Origin: JAAYBF01 sp963716445
Lineage (GTDB): Bacteria; Actinomycetota; Thermoleophilia; Solirubrobacterales; Thermoleophilaceae
DNA: 64,000 nucleotides
Assembly (NCBI GenBank): GCA_963716445.1
Contig: OY970313.1
Coordinates: 1,116,001 to 1,180,000, forward strand
Reading direction: 5' to 3'
Shown piece after piece: positions 62,733 to 64,000 of the stretch. The notes below the pieces were generated by a model. The model was not told the DNA's origin. It worked only from the letters and a program-made list of their open reading frames with translations, and did not search any database. The translations under genes were made by a program, and so were the position numbers. The stretch's first letter is position 1. Every line of letters starts with the position of its first letter.

Positions 62733-63623
62733 ATGGCGACGGTCGGGTCTCCGATGCTGATGGCGGTGCCGAACGTCAGCGACGGGCGCCGTGAACGGGC
62801 TCTCGAGCGGATCGAGAAGGCGTTCGCGCCGGCGCGCTTTCTCGACCTCCACGCCGACCCGGACCACGACCGCTCGGTCTTCACGCTCGCCGCGCCGCAG
62901 GGGGAGCTGGCCGAGGGCCTGGTGAGCGGGGCGCGGGCGATCGTGGAGGAGATCGACGTCGGCGCCCCGGGCGGCGTCCATCCGTACGTCGGGGCGCTGG
63001 ACGTGATGCCGGTCGTCTACCGCTCGGAGGCCGAGCGCGGGCCGGCCTGCGCCGAGCTGCTGACCGCCGCGGCGCGGATCGCCGACGAGCTGGAGGTCCC
63101 CGCGATCCTCTACGGCGAGCTCGCCACGCGGCCCGAGCACCGCGAGCGGGCCTGGCTGCGCGAGGGGGGACCGGCCGCGCTGGCGCGGCGGATCGAGGCG
63201 GGCGAGGTCAGGCCCGACTTCGGACCGGCGCGGGCCCATCCGACCGCCGGCGTCGTGCTCGCCGCGGCGCGGCCGCCGCTGGTCGCCTTCAACGTCGATC
63301 TCGAGAGCGACGACGTCGGCCTGGCGCGCGAGATCGCCGCCGAGATCCGTGAGTCGAACGGAGGCCTGCCCGGCGTTCGAGCGATCGGCCTCCGCCTCGA
63401 CCACCGCGGTCGCGCGCAGGTGTCGACGAACGTCCACGACCACCGCGCCACGCCGCTGCGGGCGATCGTCGAGGCCGTTCGCGCGCGCGCGCCGATCGCC
63501 GAGGCCGAGCTGGTCGGCCTGGCGCCGGCCGCCGCGTTCGAGGGATTTCCCGACGACCTCCCGCTGCGCGGCTTCTCGCCGGATCGGCACCTGCTCGAGA
63601 ACGCTCTCGGCGCGCTGCGCTGA
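62733..63623 (+). CDS. ftcD: Glutamate formiminotransferase
   Basis: A 296-residue formiminotransferase domain protein, transferring the formimino group of formiminoglutamate to tetrahydrofolate in histidine degradation. The N-terminal PNVSDGRR, HADPDHDRSVFTLA and GVHPYVGALDVMPV segments and the C-terminal AFNVDLESDD and VSTNVHDHRATPL motifs are family-typical. It is the single-domain form, without the cyclodeaminase half. ATG is preceded by GGGGAGG. No other histidine-degradation gene is in the window. Confidence 0.9.
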   Translation: MATVGSPMLMAVPNVSDGRRERALERIEKAFAPARFLDLHADPDHDRSVFTLAAPQGELAEGLVSGARAIVEEIDVGAPGGVHPYVGALDVMPVVYRSEAERGPACAELLTAAARIADELEVPAILYGELATRPEHRERAWLREGGPAALARRIEAGEVRPDFGPARAHPTAGVVLAAARPPLVAFNVDLESDDVGLAREIAAEIRESNGGLPGVRAIGLRLDHRGRAQVSTNVHDHRATPLRAIVEAVRARAPIAEAELVGLAPAAAFEGFPDDLPLRGFSPDRHLLENALGALR

Positions 63624-63670
63624 GGCGCCGGCGCAGCGGCGGCGCGGTCCGGTTGCGGCGCGCGCTGGGA

Positions 63671-63676
63671 TACGCT
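63671..63676 (+). promoter_or_regulatory. Leaderless -10 element for the last gene
   Basis: TACGCT, 6 bases before the ATG at 63683. Confidence 0.4.
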
Positions 63677-63682
63677 GCCGTG

Positions 63683-64000
63683 ATGGCCCAGACCAAGAGG
63701 AAGCGGCGCAGCAAGCACCGTGGGACGCCCGCCGGGACGATCGAGCGCAGCGGGCGCACCGGCCGTCCGAGGACTCGACAAGACGCGAAGCAGATCGCTC
63801 GCGAGCGGCGCGCCGAGCGGCTCGACAAGCCGCCGGAGTGGCGCGGGACGATCAACCGCGCGGCGATCGCGGCGGTCGTCTTCGCGGCCGTCGTCGTGCT
63901 CGCGTTCGGCAGGCCGGTGACCGCGGGCGTGACGCTCGGCCTGGTGATGTTCGTCATCTACGTGCCGCTCGGCTACGCCACCGACTCAGCGATCTACCGT
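63683..64000 (+). CDS. Membrane protein with basic N-terminus (3' end outside window)
   Basis: The frame from ATG 63683 stays open to the window edge, giving 106 visible residues. The first 55 are strongly basic (about one third Arg/Lys), followed by two hydrophobic helices (about residues 59-76 and 80-97). ATG placement 6 bases after TACGCT supports the start. No domain is recognised. Shorter frames on both strands in this stretch are shadows. Confidence 0.7.
   Translation, partial: MAQTKRKRRSKHRGTPAGTIERSGRTGRPRTRQDAKQIARERRAERLDKPPEWRGTINRAAIAAVVFAAVVVLAFGRPVTAGVTLGLVMFVIYVPLGYATDSAIYR

Noticed and set aside
63720..63920. A 66-codon frame inside the last gene
   Set aside because: The frame from ATG 63683 has a -10 element, two clear membrane helices and continues beyond the window; this one is its shadow.

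Overview
The window is a gene-dense, very GC-rich (roughly 70% by eye) bacterial chromosome segment with many GTG/TTG starts, 1-4 base stop/start overlaps and almost no mobile DNA. Gene content and order fit Actinomycetota: hrcA-dnaJ2 followed by phoH-ybeY-era, paired TrkA (CeoB/CeoC-like) proteins beside an APC permease, a HadA/HadB-like dehydratase pair, and family-4 uracil-DNA glycosylase. Secreted proteins with an RPSPA...ALFVA.GG N-terminus followed by decapeptide repeats point, from memory of such genomes, to class Thermoleophilia (Solirubrobacterales-like). No species assignment is possible from sequence alone.

Layout: 1-0.8 kb, end of a sigma-70 factor; 1.1-4.9 kb, MaoC/Had-like dehydratase pair, hrcA, dnaJ, prmA; 5.0-6.8 kb (minus), a CPA1 cation/proton antiporter; 6.9-9.5 kb, yqeY-phoH-ybeY-era; 9.6-18.1 kb, hisIE-trpE-trpG-trpD-trpC-(HtrA-like protease)-trpF-trpB-trpA; 18.2-27.4 kb, mixed genes including a lipoprotein, an SDR, malic enzyme, polA, and a geranylgeranyl-reductase-like flavoprotein; 27.5-35.7 kb, rpsA-coaE-lytic transglycosylase-uvrB-small ORF-uvrA; 35.8-38.4 kb, secreted proteins, an acyltransferase and a uracil-DNA glycosylase; 38.5-41.5 kb, DUF2520-panC-panD-panB; 42.1-44.8 kb, tsaE-tsaB-rimI-tsaD; 44.8-47.3 kb, glutaredoxin-like/rex/YbdK ligase/DUF1844; 47.4-49.5 kb, hppA; 50.7-57.2 kb, two APC permeases with UspA-like tails, two TrkA proteins and a ferredoxin-reductase-like flavoprotein; 57.3-61.2 kb (minus), tRNA-Gln and a heterodimeric ABC exporter; 61.4-64.0 kb, secreted protein, CBS protein, tRNA-Met, glutamate formiminotransferase and a truncated membrane protein.

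Most of this is conserved housekeeping. The less ordinary layer lies between and around the genes: (i) a recurrent TAnnnT hexamer 6-10 bases upstream of start codons, implying widespread leaderless transcription; (ii) six related long inverted repeats, nearly all in gaps between convergent genes; (iii) an 85-bp element, tandemly duplicated at 20.6-20.8 kb with a diverged copy at 30.4 kb, in both places supplying the TAG stop codon of the adjoining gene; (iv) an SOS-box palindrome upstream of uvrA; (v) a family of secreted decapeptide-repeat proteins; and (vi) an APC/small-membrane-protein/APC/TrkA/TrkA cluster that may be a potassium-linked transport system. No CRISPR array, prophage, insertion sequence or integron was seen.
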